From NCBI RefSeq assembly GCF_964355755.1, contig NC_092670.1, positions 9,793,201 to 9,857,200 on the forward strand: DNA of 64,000 bases. The letters run 5' to 3'. Position 1 is the first letter of the stretch; each line of letters opens with the position of its first letter. The DNA is from Antedon mediterranea (taxonomy: Eukaryota > Echinodermata > Crinoidea > Comatulida > Antedonidae). The position numbers were made by a program, and so were the translations under genes. This document shows positions 60,101 through 64,000 of this stretch, piece after piece. Below the pieces are notes generated by a model that did no database searches, was not told the origin of the DNA, and was given only the letters and a program-made list of their open reading frames with translations.

Positions 60101-61602
60101 AGCAAATTTTGAAATTTCACTTTTGGCATGCTGTGGATTGGTTGTTGACATGCTTGCCTCCCAATCCCAGTGTGAACACACACTTAATCCTCACAATTAC
60201 ATCCAAGAGACTTGGTACCTTTACAGATTTTAACCAGAATTAATATTCCAAATAAATTATGTTTACAGTGCCAAGTGAATCTGTCTCAAATACAGAAACA
60301 GAAAAAGGTAACTTTAAAAGCATGGCTGAAAAACTCATTCCACCTGAATGAAATGGAAAAAAAAAACATTTTAACCATTTTTGCTTCATCTTATAAAGCT
60401 TACTATTATACTTGCACATATTATTTTATATTATATTCATTATATTTAATTCATTTTATATAAAGTTATATATTTTAAATCATATTTGTATATATCATTT
60501 CATTTATATATATCAGACTTAATGTTCTAAGTTTTGCCAAAGTGCACCGCAACAATCTTGTTTAATGATTGTAGTATGCGTATTAGATTGTCACATTGAT
60601 TATTAGTTAAGTTAATGTACCGCCCTCTGCTGCATTATATTGTTCAGCATTTAAGAGCATTAAACGTTTACTAGTCTACTAGGTTTAATTATTATTCTAT
60701 TGTTACTCGTCAAAGATGTAACGATAAGTATGTGTAATTAGGACCTTATTTAGTTTGTAGGTTTGTTTCGTATTGTGCAATAGACATACAGCAGCATCAC
60801 ATGATCGGTTTGCACGTACATAGAATTTAGAAATCATAAACATTCAACATTCCATAGATTTTTTCTAGCTATGTTTACACCCTCTTTTCTATATCAGAGT
60901 TAAGTACAGTGCTTCAATCGGTTTAACTATTCCTGCGTATAGACGTGTGTGGTATAACGTTACATTGGATACACCTGTAATCAATCAAAGTTATGGACAG
61001 GTATACCACCAGACTTATATCGGAGTTAACAACACAGAGGTATAAGAGAATTAACTGATCACACGATGTAACTCTGATATGACTTGGATTAGTTTAAACT
61101 GGTTTTATGCACGCTTAACTCTAGTAGTTTTACAAACACACACTTTAGACTTCCTTTGCATTTTGTTTTATTACAGTTAATTTAAGAATTCTTTACTTGG
61201 CCTTATGTGGGACTACCTTTACTTAATACATGGTTATGTTTAGTTTTAGTTATTGAAAAATGAGTTTTAATTAAATTAAGATCGCTATAGCCATACACAT
61301 ACGCCTAAATAAATATTCTAAAATTATCTTTTATTTCTATCAGTTTTATTATAATTTCTGTTAATTATGTTTATGTTAATTATGCTAATTGACAGATACA
61401 AAAGAAATACCAAAAAGCGTCACATACATAGAAACGCACCCCAATGCCAATGAACACGAAGAAGACGAAGCGCACGGCCACGGAATACTGGAGTTCTCTC
61501 CGCAGATGGCTGGTAGGGATGTTACCCCCGCTTATGTGAAAGATGACAGGCAAAAGCCTGGCAGCTTCATAGCAGGTAGCCAATATTACGAGCACATGAA
61601 GG
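14991..61602 (+). CDS. KCNH2/6/7-like (erg): ERG-type voltage-gated potassium channel (KCNH2/6/7 family), partial, 11 exons
   Basis: Spliced gene: join 14991-15167, 20059-20115, 27309-27764, 31444-31640, 45502-45954, 51363-51759, 52594-52793, 53055-53307, 53792-53985, 59499-59610, 61396-61602. All junctions are GT..AG and in phase, giving about 901 residues open at both ends. Order of domains: end of PAS/eag domain (about 1-35), variable N-linker (to 296), S1-S6 pore module (297-about 605), C-linker and cyclic-nucleotide-binding-homology domain (to about 795), start of the C-terminal tail. In the family the protein is a plasma-membrane tetramer that conducts a rapidly inactivating, slowly deactivating delayed-rectifier K+ current for repolarisation. 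GFGN in the filter, rather than GYG, marks ERG within KCNH. The S4 to S6 stretch is nearly identical to vertebrate ERG, while the N-linker and tail have diverged, as is usual. The N-terminal PAS exons and the distal tail lie outside the window. Invertebrates usually have a single ERG gene (Drosophila sei, C. elegans unc-103), so no vertebrate paralogue number is assigned. Confidence 0.97.
17794..17929. repeat. 68-bp tandem duplication
   Basis: Two copies (17794-17861 and 17862-17929) are almost identical, containing GTTTTGGTCTTGGATTTATA and CTGGCCAATATTTAAAAATG. Confidence 0.95.
17934..17970. repeat. Hexanucleotide microsatellite (ACTTAC)n
   Basis: About six perfect units of CTTACA directly after the 68-bp duplication. 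Confidence 0.95.
18052..19307. mobile_element. DNA transposon with 34-bp terminal inverted repeats, TTA target duplication
   Basis: The left end starts GGCCAAATAAAAAAATATAC and continues TTGTTAAGCGTCAC. The reverse complement of the right end is the same 34 bp with one T/C difference. TTA flanks both ends (18049-18051 and 19308-19310), as in PIF/Harbinger elements, although the superfamily is not proven. The interior (1.26 kb) is richer in G and C than the host intron and has no recognisable transposase. A 102-codon reverse-strand frame (18416-18724) and a 66-codon forward frame (18316-18516) overlap there and match no family known to me. Confidence 0.85.
20059..20115 (+). CDS. KCNH2/6/7-like (erg): ERG small N-linker exon (57 nt), possibly a cassette exon
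   Basis: The acceptor is attacag at 20052-20058 and the donor is gtagtt at 20116. The 57 nt are open in the required phase (2 nt, 18 codons, 1 nt) and add 19 residues rich in Lys, Arg and Gln ([19 protein letters not shown]). No homology supports it, because the ERG N-linker is poorly conserved. The support is open frame, matching phase 1 at both ends and canonical splice signals. The exon is a multiple of three in phase 1/1, so skipping it keeps the frame and joins the PAS exon directly to the next one. It could be optional or a chance match. Confidence 0.55.
21567..21885. repeat. Degenerate tandem repeat, about 90-bp unit
   Basis: The block ACATTCTCAGAGTGAATTGG recurs at about 21609, 21698, 21751 and 21837, followed each time by GATAGAAC/GGTAGAACC. 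Between them AAAGAGTGAAT and TTGTTTTATACACTG-like blocks also recur. The spacing (89, 53, 86) suggests one shortened unit. Confidence 0.8.
23008..23191. mobile_element. PIF/Harbinger-like MITE, 184 bp, TAA target duplication
   Basis: The ends AGCTTGGTTCCCACTAG and CTAGTGGGAACCACGCT are inverted repeats with one mismatch. TAA lies on both sides (23005-23007 and 23192-23194). The inside is also largely palindromic, with CAATCACAAGCGA and TCGCTTGTGATTG as a second inverted pair. A related copy is at 57180-57325. Confidence 0.85.
24094..24457. repeat. 91-bp tandem repeat, exactly 4 copies
   Basis: Units start at 24094, 24185, 24276 and 24367 and differ by single bases (ATCTCC versus ATCCCC in the first). 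Each has TTCTTTGTTCTTTTTCAG followed by TTCATC, a good splice-acceptor look-alike, and TTGGGGGTGGGGGATGCTG. The unit is 91 bp (not a multiple of 3) with no stop in the frames used, so several overlapping spurious frames appear at 23980-24525. Confidence 0.97.
27309..27764 (+). CDS. KCNH2/6/7-like (erg): ERG exon: N-linker with conserved FRLRLP and RRASS motifs
   Basis: The acceptor is ccttacag, ending at 27308, and the donor is gttagt at 27765; phase is 1/1 over 456 nt. The start encodes [10 protein letters not shown], matching the KTFRLKLP block that opens the corresponding vertebrate exon. A middle stretch of about 100 residues rich in Glu, Lys, Arg and Asn is probably disordered and is not conserved. 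Near the end, [11 protein letters not shown] matches vertebrate ERG SVRRASSADDIE. RRxS is a protein kinase A consensus, and in hERG the corresponding serine is a reported PKA target, so regulation by PKA is likely but inferred. A second open frame within 27384-27641 is a shadow with no family match. Confidence 0.95.
27813..28100. repeat. Dispersed repeat family with CCCTATTAAGGGG-like ends, long copy
   Basis: It starts CTACAGTAGAATCCCTATTC, continues TTGTCCCTAAAAAAT and AATCACTTCCGTA, and ends near CCAATTTTTGGTCACAGTG. Blocks from its 3' part recur at 3340-3545 and 54850-54985, and its 5' part at many sites in the window. Confidence 0.55.
28800..30052. mobile_element. Non-autonomous hAT-like DNA transposon, 1253 bp, perfect 8-bp target duplication
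   Basis: The termini CAGTGGCGTATCCAG and CTGGATACGCCACTG are perfect 15-bp inverted repeats. TCTACTTT occurs directly before (28792-28799) and directly after (30053-30060). An 8-bp duplication with a CAGTGGCG-type end is the hallmark of the hAT superfamily. The left end has a G/C-only palindromic stretch (GGGGGCCCGGGCCCCCC), mirrored near the right end by CGGCCCCCCAAC. No transposase frame is present, so it would need enzyme from elsewhere. The intact ends and duplication point to a fairly recent insertion. Confidence 0.92.
30200..30275. repeat. CCCTATTAAGGGG-family repeat copy
   Basis: CCCCTATTAAGGGGATACC is followed 30 bp later by TCCTTAATAGGGATGTCCC, an inverted arrangement. The same motifs recur at 39765-39800, 41000-41040, 52105-52140, 59255-59285 and 61998-62030. 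Confidence 0.6.
31444..31640 (+). CDS. KCNH2/6/7-like (erg): ERG exon: end of the cytoplasmic N-linker
   Basis: The acceptor is tttacag, ending at 31443, and the donor is gtttgt at 31641. The exon opens in phase 1 and closes in phase 0. It encodes about 65 residues that are acidic and serine-rich (NEDSDDEW), ending in NVGGNLTQ. Vertebrate ERG has a similar ending (NVTEKVTQ) immediately before VLSLG, so this junction is at the same place as vertebrate KCNH2 exon 5/6. The rest is unconserved. The phase-0 end matters because a different upstream exon ending in phase 0 could replace everything before S1 (see 38076-38135). Confidence 0.9.
32385..33238. mobile_element. DNA transposon with about 30-bp imperfect inverted termini
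   Basis: The left end ATACCGTATATTTCGGTGTA then TAAGTCGCAC matches the reverse complement of the right end with two differences. Just inside, GTGTATAAGACGCACC (left) recurs as GCGTATAAGACGCACC (right) in direct orientation. The interior (GC-richer, 854 bp in all) holds no recognised frame. Because the ends are themselves palindromic (GTATAC), the target duplication (TA or ATAC) cannot be decided. Confidence 0.75.
33890..34175. repeat. Dispersed repeat related to 53490-53632
   Basis: CTGCCTGCCCAGTTGAACTT, then ACCATGGTCTC and CTAACCACGCTGGTTA, recur with changes in the intron at 53490-53632. The outer parts ATTCGGATTT and AATCCGAAT form an inverted pair, which suggests a MITE. Confidence 0.55.
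35715..36120. repeat. Tandem repeat, about 131-bp unit, about 3 copies
   Basis: GACACATTCTC/GGCACATTCTT/GGCACATTGTC start units at 35773, 35905 and 36035. Each is followed by AACAAATGATAGGCAATATT, TGGCCACCCCCTA and GTGTCCTCTCAATATT. The repeated reverse-strand frames here are by-products. Confidence 0.9.
36648..36868 (+). mobile_element. tRNA-derived SINE, family A
   Basis: A degraded tRNA head (GGGTGAGTGGTTAAGG, then GGGTTCAAGGCC B box) is followed by GACTCGATCCTAGTTCTG, GATAAGGGCTATAAACCGTA, GTGCACTTTAAAG and a short ATAAAATAAA tail. It shares these blocks with 52213-52570, 48130-48390 and, reversed, 43256-43420. Confidence 0.75.
38012..38017 (+). promoter_or_regulatory. TATA-like box ahead of the candidate alternative first exon
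   Basis: TATAAA followed by GCGGG lies 64 bp upstream of the ATG at 38076. If used, transcription would start near 38042-38047, which would leave the out-of-frame ATG at 38038 out of the mRNA and give a leader of about 30 nt. TATAAA is frequent in DNA this AT-rich, so the call rests on position only. Confidence 0.2.
38076..38135 (+). CDS. Candidate alternative first coding exon (ERG1b-like, PAS-less isoform)
   Basis: An ATG in good context (A at -3) opens exactly 20 codons, then a consensus donor (GTAAGT at 38136) in phase 0. The only downstream exon in phase 0 is the S1 exon at 45502. Joining them gives a short basic leader, [20 protein letters not shown], fused to VLSLG. Mammalian KCNH2 has the same architecture: exon 1b lies in the intron before the VLSLG exon and supplies a short basic N terminus in place of the PAS domain, giving a faster-deactivating subunit. 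An in-frame stop at 38055 fixes this ATG as the start. What is seen is the ATG, frame, donor, phase and location. The function is inference, and a chance ATG-plus-donor in a 13.9-kb intron cannot be excluded. Confidence 0.45.
38523..38597. repeat. 75-bp inverted repeat (25-bp arms, 25-nt loop)
   Basis: The left arm (38523-38547) and right arm (38573-38597) are reverse complements at 23 of 25 positions. The loop contains GAACGACGTTTCGACTCC. It may be a tiny MITE or a stem-loop and lies about 390 bp downstream of the candidate alternative first exon. Confidence 0.75.
41160..41396 (+). mobile_element. SINE-like element ending in CTATATAAATCC plus ATT repeats
   Basis: It contains CTTAGGCAAGATACTTTACTT, a B-box-like CCGGTTCGACC and ends TTAGGCTCTATATAAATCC, then ATTATTATTATT. 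The end resembles the GCGCTATATAAATCC-(ATT)n tails of SINEs in marine invertebrates. The assignment is by resemblance only. Confidence 0.45.
43256..43420 (-). mobile_element. tRNA-derived SINE, family A, 3' part, reversed
   Basis: Read on the reverse strand it has GGTTCTGGTGGTAGAATTAG, GATAAAGACTATAAATC, GTGTACTTTAAAGAACC, GACGAGTAGGAGATTACCC and GGTGCACTAGATCACAC. This is the body of family A without the tRNA head. Confidence 0.7.
43915..44290. repeat. Tandem repeat, about 139-bp unit, about 2.7 copies
   Basis: ACCAGGTGTATAGT starts units at 43927, 44068 and 44205, each followed by CATAAAGACTGGATGAATAT, TAAGTATAT and TCAAAAGGCATAAAA. The spacing varies (141 and 137). Confidence 0.9.
44500..44524. 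repeat. Tetranucleotide microsatellite (AACT)n
   Basis: About six perfect TAAC units. Confidence 0.95.
45066..45182 (+). mobile_element. tRNA-derived SINE, family C, degraded copy
   Basis: ATACCATGAAAGCTACAGTG, then GTCTATAAGGCATCTGCATA, then TTTTCAGTATATCACCAGGC match the better copy at 54435-54612. It has a deletion that removes the B box and lies 320 bp before the S1 exon. Confidence 0.7.
45502..45954 (+). CDS. KCNH2/6/7-like (erg): ERG exon: pre-S1, S1, S2 and S3
   Basis: The acceptor is ttttcag, ending at 45501, and the donor is gtgagt at 45955; phase is 0/0 with 151 codons. The exon opens with [15 protein letters not shown] and the [11 protein letters not shown] block that leads into S1 (exon residues about 33-57). 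S2 is at about 84-103 and keeps its acidic residues at 88, 92 and 98 (D-x3-D-x5-D). S3 is at about 126-145 with [14 protein letters not shown]. The Asp in AVWDW, which corresponds to hERG D411, is kept. The S1-S2 loop (58-82) is lengthened and rich in Asn, Glu and Ser and does not resemble the vertebrate loop. This exon is the natural acceptor both for the long transcript and for the candidate short one starting at 38076. Confidence 0.98.
46960..47462. repeat. Pyrimidine tract of about 500 bp (TTTTCC/TTCC-rich)
   Basis: The + strand is almost only C and T, with scattered A and a few G. Units such as CTCTTTTTCC and CTTCTTTTCC recur without a fixed period. All three forward frames stay open for long (Phe/Ser/Leu-rich) and the reverse gives Lys/Glu-rich frames. 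None is a gene. Confidence 0.95.
48130..48390 (+). mobile_element. tRNA-derived SINE, family A
   Basis: The head GTTGGCGAGCGGTTAAGAAA (A box) and AAGGGTTCAC (damaged B box) are followed by GGTTCTGGTGGTGGTGGTAG, GATAAGGACTATAAAGCG, GTGCACTTTAAAGAACC and GAGTAGGGGGTTACCCAGTG, then GTACACAGGCCCTGAGTA. Best matched by 52213-52570. Confidence 0.75.
48699..48970. repeat. 34-bp tandem repeat, exactly 8 perfect copies
   Basis: Units start at 48699 and every 34 bp after. They read TGAAATGTCATAATTTGATG followed by TGAACACTATACAA, with no difference between copies. Confidence 0.98.
49985..50150 (-). mobile_element. tRNA-derived SINE, family C, reversed
   Basis: Reverse strand: AAAGCCCTATTGATCTAATA, GGACATTTTGCTTATGAAGC, GAGTTTGAATCTCGGTTGG (B box), then CTGTTAATTT-like tail with TATATTACCGGGCAGTTAAC. 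Same order as 54435-54612. A fragment of the tail (CTGCCTGGTGATATATTG) is also at 50342-50376. Confidence 0.75.
51363..51759 (+). CDS. KCNH2/6/7-like (erg): ERG exon: S4 voltage sensor, S5, turret, pore helix and GFGN filter
   Basis: The acceptor is gttttcag, ending at 51362, and the donor is gtaagt at 51760; phase is 0/1. S4 carries K9, R12, R15, R18, R21 and K22 of the exon, the same spacing as vertebrate ERG, followed by LDRYSEYG. S5 is at 31-56. The turret (57-90) contains an NGT glycosylation sequon at 85, in the position of the hERG N598 sequon. The pore helix and filter read [11 protein letters not shown], with GFGN at 51690-51701. T and S before the filter, which line the hERG drug site, are conserved. 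S6 begins in [12 protein letters not shown] and continues in the next exon. Reading through the donor would add only about 10 codons before a stop. Confidence 0.98.
51851..51950. mobile_element. MITE-like dispersed repeat (pairs with 10851-11003)
   Basis: AAGCTCTATCTACACTAG, then GTGCCCAAATATGGCAATGA, then CTTGTCCATATATGGGCAC and a right end ATCATAGCTTTAG. It shares these blocks with 10851-11003. Confidence 0.6.
52213..52570 (+). mobile_element. tRNA-derived SINE, family A, best copy
   Basis: The head TATGGCCGAGCGGTTAAGGC resembles the A-box region of Leu/Ser-type tRNA genes and is followed by the B box GGGTTCGAGGCC. The body carries GGATAAGGACTATAAACCG, GTGTACTTTAAAGAACCC and GAGTAGGGGGTTACCCCGGT; the tail is ATAAA repeats running to 52570. 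The reverse frame at 52160-52480 is a by-product. The tail stops about 22 nt before the splice acceptor of the next channel exon. Confidence 0.88.
52594..52793 (+). CDS. KCNH2/6/7-like (erg): ERG exon: rest of S6 and the C-linker
   Basis: The acceptor is a T-rich tract plus tag, ending at 52593, and the donor is gtaagtg at 52794; phase is 1/0. The split Ser codon is followed by [20 protein letters not shown]. The Tyr and Phe of this stretch correspond to hERG Y652 and F656, the aromatic residues of the inner-cavity drug site. The C-linker helices follow ([19 protein letters not shown], then EEYFQHAW), ending at NGIDMNM. The exon is almost identical to vertebrate ERG. The intron before it is only 834 bp and has a SINE whose tail ends about 22 nt from the acceptor. 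Confidence 0.98.
53055..53307 (+). CDS. KCNH2/6/7-like (erg): ERG exon: C-linker end and first half of the cyclic-nucleotide-binding-homology domain
   Basis: The acceptor is attcag, ending at 53054, and the donor is gtttgt at 53308; phase is 0/1. It starts [19 protein letters not shown], then [20 protein letters not shown] and the beta-roll strands with [12 protein letters not shown]. In KCNH channels this fold does not bind cAMP; it is filled by a C-terminal intrinsic ligand and contacts the PAS domain. The residues around the roll agree with vertebrate ERG apart from conservative changes. The preceding intron is 261 bp, the shortest in the gene, and holds nothing recognisable. Confidence 0.98.
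53308..53791 (+). other. ERG intron (484 bp)
   Basis: It contains the dispersed repeat at 53490-53632, then ACTGCCCAGTGATATACTG, which resembles the tail of SINE family C. No gene. Confidence 0.8.
53490..53632. repeat. Dispersed repeat related to 33890-34175
   Basis: GAGCTAAATTTTGGTCAAAT, then ATGCCTGCCCAGTAGAACTT and ACCATGGTCTC match 34021-34160 in the same order. Confidence 0.55.
53792..53985 (+). CDS. KCNH2/6/7-like (erg): ERG exon: second half of the cyclic-nucleotide-binding-homology domain with intrinsic-ligand strand
   Basis: The acceptor is atttag, ending at 53791, and the donor is gtaagt at 53986; phase is 1/0. It encodes [10 protein letters not shown], then [18 protein letters not shown], then MYPEFYEQF and LEITFELRD. 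These match vertebrate [23 protein letters not shown] and LEITFNLRD. The tripeptide that fills the nucleotide pocket in vertebrate ERG is Phe-Asn-Leu. Here codons 53971-53979 read Phe-Glu-Leu, so the middle residue is acidic. Confidence 0.98.
54435..54612 (+). mobile_element. tRNA-derived SINE, family C, best copy
   Basis: The head at 54445-54516 folds like a tRNA: acceptor GCCCCAG against TTTGGGC, D arm GGTCTAATGGTTAGGAC, anticodon stem TCTGC/GCAGG with loop ATATCAA, and T arm CCGAGTTCGAGTCTCGG. The D arm resembles Glu/Asp tRNAs. It is followed by a shared tail (TTTCAGTATATCACCGGGCG, then GTTTAGAATTAATGTT) found in two other copies in this window, which shows that it is a SINE and not a tRNA gene. 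Confidence 0.85.
55505..55791. mobile_element. MITE with imperfect inverted ends, TTA duplication (287 bp)
   Basis: The left end GGGGCTGTTCAGAACTACGG then AGTTATGCTT resembles the reverse complement of the right end, GGGTATGTTTAGATCTATGC then AGTTATGCTT. TTA flanks both sides (55502-55504 and 55792-55794), as for PIF/Harbinger. Confidence 0.65.
57180..57325. mobile_element. PIF/Harbinger-like MITE, older copy of 23008-23191
   Basis: The ends AGCTTGGTCCCCACTAGGA and CTAGTTTGAACCAAGCT are inverted, and the inside has TTGACCAATGACAAATGA and TTTTGTGATTGGTCAAAT. All blocks occur in the same order in 23008-23191. It is flanked by TAA and TTA. Confidence 0.75.
57921..58021 (+). mobile_element. tRNA-derived SINE fragment, family B
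   Basis: GTAGCCTTCTGGTTAATATG, CTTGCCTTCCAATACCATGG, B box GGGTTCAATCC, then GGATTGTAACTCTTTCAACT. Matches 5540-5640 reversed. A short piece at 60129-60170 (GTTGACATGCTTGCCTCCCA) is probably a third copy. Confidence 0.65.
58325..58808. mobile_element. MITE, 484 bp, about 40-bp inverted ends
   Basis: The left end TAGAGAGGTTTCGCAATCTT then ACGAATACGACAACGAAAAC and GGATACGTCA corresponds to the reverse complement of the right end, TAGAGAGGTTTCGCAACGAA then TACGATAACGAAAACGG and ATACATCA. A 7-nt difference follows the first 14-15 nt. CGTATTCGTTTTCGTA just inside the left end repeats the arm in the opposite direction. The target site duplication is unclear (AAT on both sides is possible). Confidence 0.8.
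59499..59610 (+). CDS. KCNH2/6/7-like (erg): ERG exon: proximal C-terminal tail with basic cluster
   Basis: The acceptor is tttaaag, ending at 59498, and the donor is gtacag at 59611. The exon opens in phase 0 and closes in phase 1. It encodes 37 residues: an acidic, Ser/Thr-rich start ([19 protein letters not shown]) and a basic end ([15 protein letters not shown]). Vertebrate ERG has the same layout here, ending RQRKRKLSFRRRTDK. This basic patch follows the intrinsic-ligand strand directly. Low identity but matching phase, position and composition support the call. Confidence 0.88.
59611..61395 (+). other. ERG intron (1.8 kb)
   Basis: AT-rich, with an AT dinucleotide run at 59752-59772, two ACTAAAGCCTTGTT boxes about 95 bp apart (59964, 60065) and a possible family B SINE piece. 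No gene. Confidence 0.8.
61396..61602 (+). CDS. KCNH2/6/7-like (erg): ERG exon: C-terminal tail, acidic and histidine-rich; last exon seen
   Basis: The acceptor is gacag, ending at 61395, and the donor is gtaaga at 61603; phase is 1/1. The split codon gives Asp-Thr-Lys right after the basic patch, comparable to vertebrate TDKDTEQ. The remaining 60 residues ([10 protein letters not shown], then FSPQMAGRD and QYYEHMKG) have no counterpart recognised by eye. If the donor is not used, the frame runs 11 more codons and stops at 61635. No convincing continuation exon was found up to 64000, so the gene probably continues to the right. Confidence 0.82.
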
Positions 61603-64000
61603 GTAAGAGGTGGCCACAAAATGTCCTTTCACAATAATGAGTCTTCACAGGTCATGCAGCGAGATATTTGCCTAAAATGTATCTGTTGTATTACTGTATG
61701 GTGGTAGTTAGAGCAATGTATATATGCCATAGTGGTTATTAGTGCAGCCTGCTGGAGTGCTTCCATTCATATTATGTTGTGTTTGATGTTGCACAGATTC
61801 AGTAAAAAAAGCAACTTCATTTCTATTTTTGGCACTAGTAGCATTCCATATGTATTGTGGTAGATATAGAGTGTTTTTATTTATTTGTAAAAAAAAACAA
61901 CATTGAAAACCGGTTCCATTCACTGATATCATTACAACTTATTTTTCATAATGAGTCAATATTTTAATATGAATGCAGCAGTACTGAGGAGACACTAAAA
62001 AAGTGTCCCCTTAATAGGAATGTTGGCCATAGTGTGAGTCATTATACAGGAATATGTCTCCTTGTAGATGTCCTCTCAGCGGGGTCCAAAGAGCGGTTGT
62101 TATGTCCAACATAATGATCATATCTGTTGTACTATTATTCAAAACAATTATTAATAAATAATCAATTTAATTGGAGAAAAAACAATTTTTATAAAATGTT
62201 TCTAATGCATGTTTTTTTTCTTTTAGCATGAATGCATGATTGTAAGTTTAAACAAAGTTTGTTAAAAAATAACTTTCATTCATATAGTGTAATCCTTTTA
62301 TCACAATATAATATTCCTGAATGGCAAAAACTGCATTATTTAATGATAGTTGAAACTTGTTTGTCCAAAAGTATTGAGACAAATTGTACCAACCTGCATT
62401 GAAGGTTTGTCAATGATTGGGAATAGAACTCATCAAGGCAATCTAACAATGAGAACACTAAGCTAGCCTTGCCAAGATAGGAACTTGTAATCATACTTTA
62501 ATCGTATGTCTGGCTGCGACAAATACTAACAGTACTATGTACATATTCTCAGCTTCGCACAGTGTCTGTCGAGGGGCTTGGAACTGGTTGTGTCACAGCC
62601 ACAGATAAACCCTTTGATCTCCAGATTTTAGAATTCTGTTGTTAGATTGTCTTGAACCCATTACCTCCAGATGACTAGCGTGAATTCATACCTCCAGACC
62701 ACTAAGCTTTTGATCTATTTTATCTAGCAAAGAAACCTTTTAAAGGTACTGACAAATTAAGATATCTGACAGGCAAAATTTACTTTTTATTCGTTAAACA
62801 TTTCTTTCTTCTTTCTTTCTTTCTTTATTTACCCATAAATATAAATTATAAACATTGTAATAATATACAAATAATAATAATTATATCAAGGGAAGGGCTA
62901 AAAAATAGTTAAAACTAATCAAGTTCAGCCCCTAAACATTGAAGTATAAATAGTTATATAAATAAATTAGGGCTACTTGTCTAAAATAAAATTAATATAC
63001 ATAAACATTTTTTTTTTTTTTAAATACACTTTCTCTCAAATATATACAATATAATTCTCTTACAAAATAAATAAATATCACTATACAAACAAATAGTATG
63101 TTTTCATTTCTTTTTTGAATTTGCTTTTTGTTAGAAACCTTAAATCATTTGAGTACCTGCTGTTACCTTGGGCTTGAATCGGCACAAGCTTGCTGGTCTA
63201 CTGTTATTAATGGCTAGTGATCTGGAGGTTCGAGCCTCACACAAGTATCACTTGCACATTTGTTTATACCATTAGCATTCTCAAAATATTTTACTGATTC
63301 ACATTAATATTCCATTAATTATCACTTTAGTTTTACCATTTTCATAACAATTTCATTCTTTTTGTTTTAAAATTTGTGAAAAGTGTTTGCATGCTTTCAA
63401 TTTTCAGTAAACTTTAGAAATAGTAATCTAGTGGACTCTCTACAGTACTGCAGTAACTGCAGTAAAGAGACCATTAATACCATTGCTTGATTATTGCATG
63501 TTTCATTAATAATTCTACCAACATTATTCACTACTGCAGTTTATCAGTGCAGTAGGCTAGCACGCTTTATAGCATGATGCAACCACTTATATTGAAGCAT
63601 AGAACGTTTTTCTGTGACCATCCGCCAAATTGGAAGTCACGGTAAAGTAGTCTATCGAGGAAGCTATCAAAATAGATTTGTTTGTAAGCATGCCTATACG
63701 TTTGTTGTTCTATATTTTGTTTATGTTAAGTACCTACTGCTAAACGGCTTCCCGCGCTATTTGTATGCTTTCCCATTATACATTATACTTGCGTAATAAT
63801 ATAAAGATTTGCATTCATATTTTGGCTCATCATACCCTCCTTGCTGCATGGCTTAAAGTACCTTTATAAGGTGCCTGACATACATGGCTAACCTCTAACC
63901 CTTCAGTTCAAACTTATTTTCTTAGTTTAAATAAGTACTTTGTAAGATTACTTTTTAAAAATAAGAATAGGAATTTCGCATAAACATTATTCATGCATTA
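61603..64000 (+). other. Downstream part, probably the next ERG intron
   Basis: It contains a CCCTTAATAGG-family repeat copy (61998-62085), a TTTC microsatellite (62804-62826), T-runs and a tRNA-like B box at 63226-63238 (GAGGTTCGAGCCTC). No exon continuing the channel in phase 1 was convincing. Confidence 0.6.
62804..62826. repeat. TTTC microsatellite
   Basis: TTTCTTTCTT then CTTTCTTTCTTTCTTT, short and slightly interrupted. Confidence 0.9.

Noticed and set aside
63406-63488. Possible terminal ERG exon after TTTTCAG at 63405
   Set aside because: It is open in the right phase for about 27 codons to a TGA, but it has no resemblance to an ERG tail and includes a TACTGCAGTAACTGCAGTAA repeat; a chance match is more likely.

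Overview
The window is AT-rich, intron-rich animal DNA carrying one protein-coding gene on the + strand: the central and C-terminal part of an ERG-type (KCNH2/6/7, eag-related) voltage-gated potassium channel. Eleven exons between 14991 and 61602 join in phase through GT..AG introns and encode about 901 residues. They cover the end of the PAS/eag domain, the N-terminal linker with a conserved RRASS site, S1-S6 with the GFGN filter, the C-linker, the cyclic-nucleotide-binding-homology domain and the start of the C-terminal tail. The first exons (start codon and most of the PAS domain) lie left of the window and the last exons lie to the right. No second cellular gene was found.

The source is most likely an invertebrate, perhaps a marine deuterostome such as an echinoderm. 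This is inference from the vertebrate-like ERG core, introns of up to 13.9 kb, and the mix of 5S- and tRNA-derived SINEs, short inverted-repeat transposons and satellites. The sequence does not prove the taxon.

Layout: 1-14990 is upstream or intronic DNA with satellites (65-, 15- and 56-bp units), a 5S rRNA-derived SINE and a LINE 3' end. 14991-31640 holds four exons for the cytoplasmic N terminus, separated by introns with several DNA transposons, including a hAT-like element with a perfect 8-bp target duplication. 31641-45501 is a 13.9-kb intron that contains a candidate alternative first exon. It would join in phase to the S1 exon and give a PAS-less channel like mammalian ERG1b. 45502-53985 codes for the membrane and cyclic-nucleotide-binding-homology parts. 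53986-64000 has two exons for the start of the C-terminal tail among MITEs and SINEs.

Points worth checking first: the ERG1b-like start exon; the change of the intrinsic-ligand tripeptide from FNL to FEL; a phase-neutral 57-nt exon; a SINE ending about 22 nt from a splice acceptor; a 91-bp array that repeats an acceptor-like motif four times; and several inverted-repeat elements with recognisable ends.
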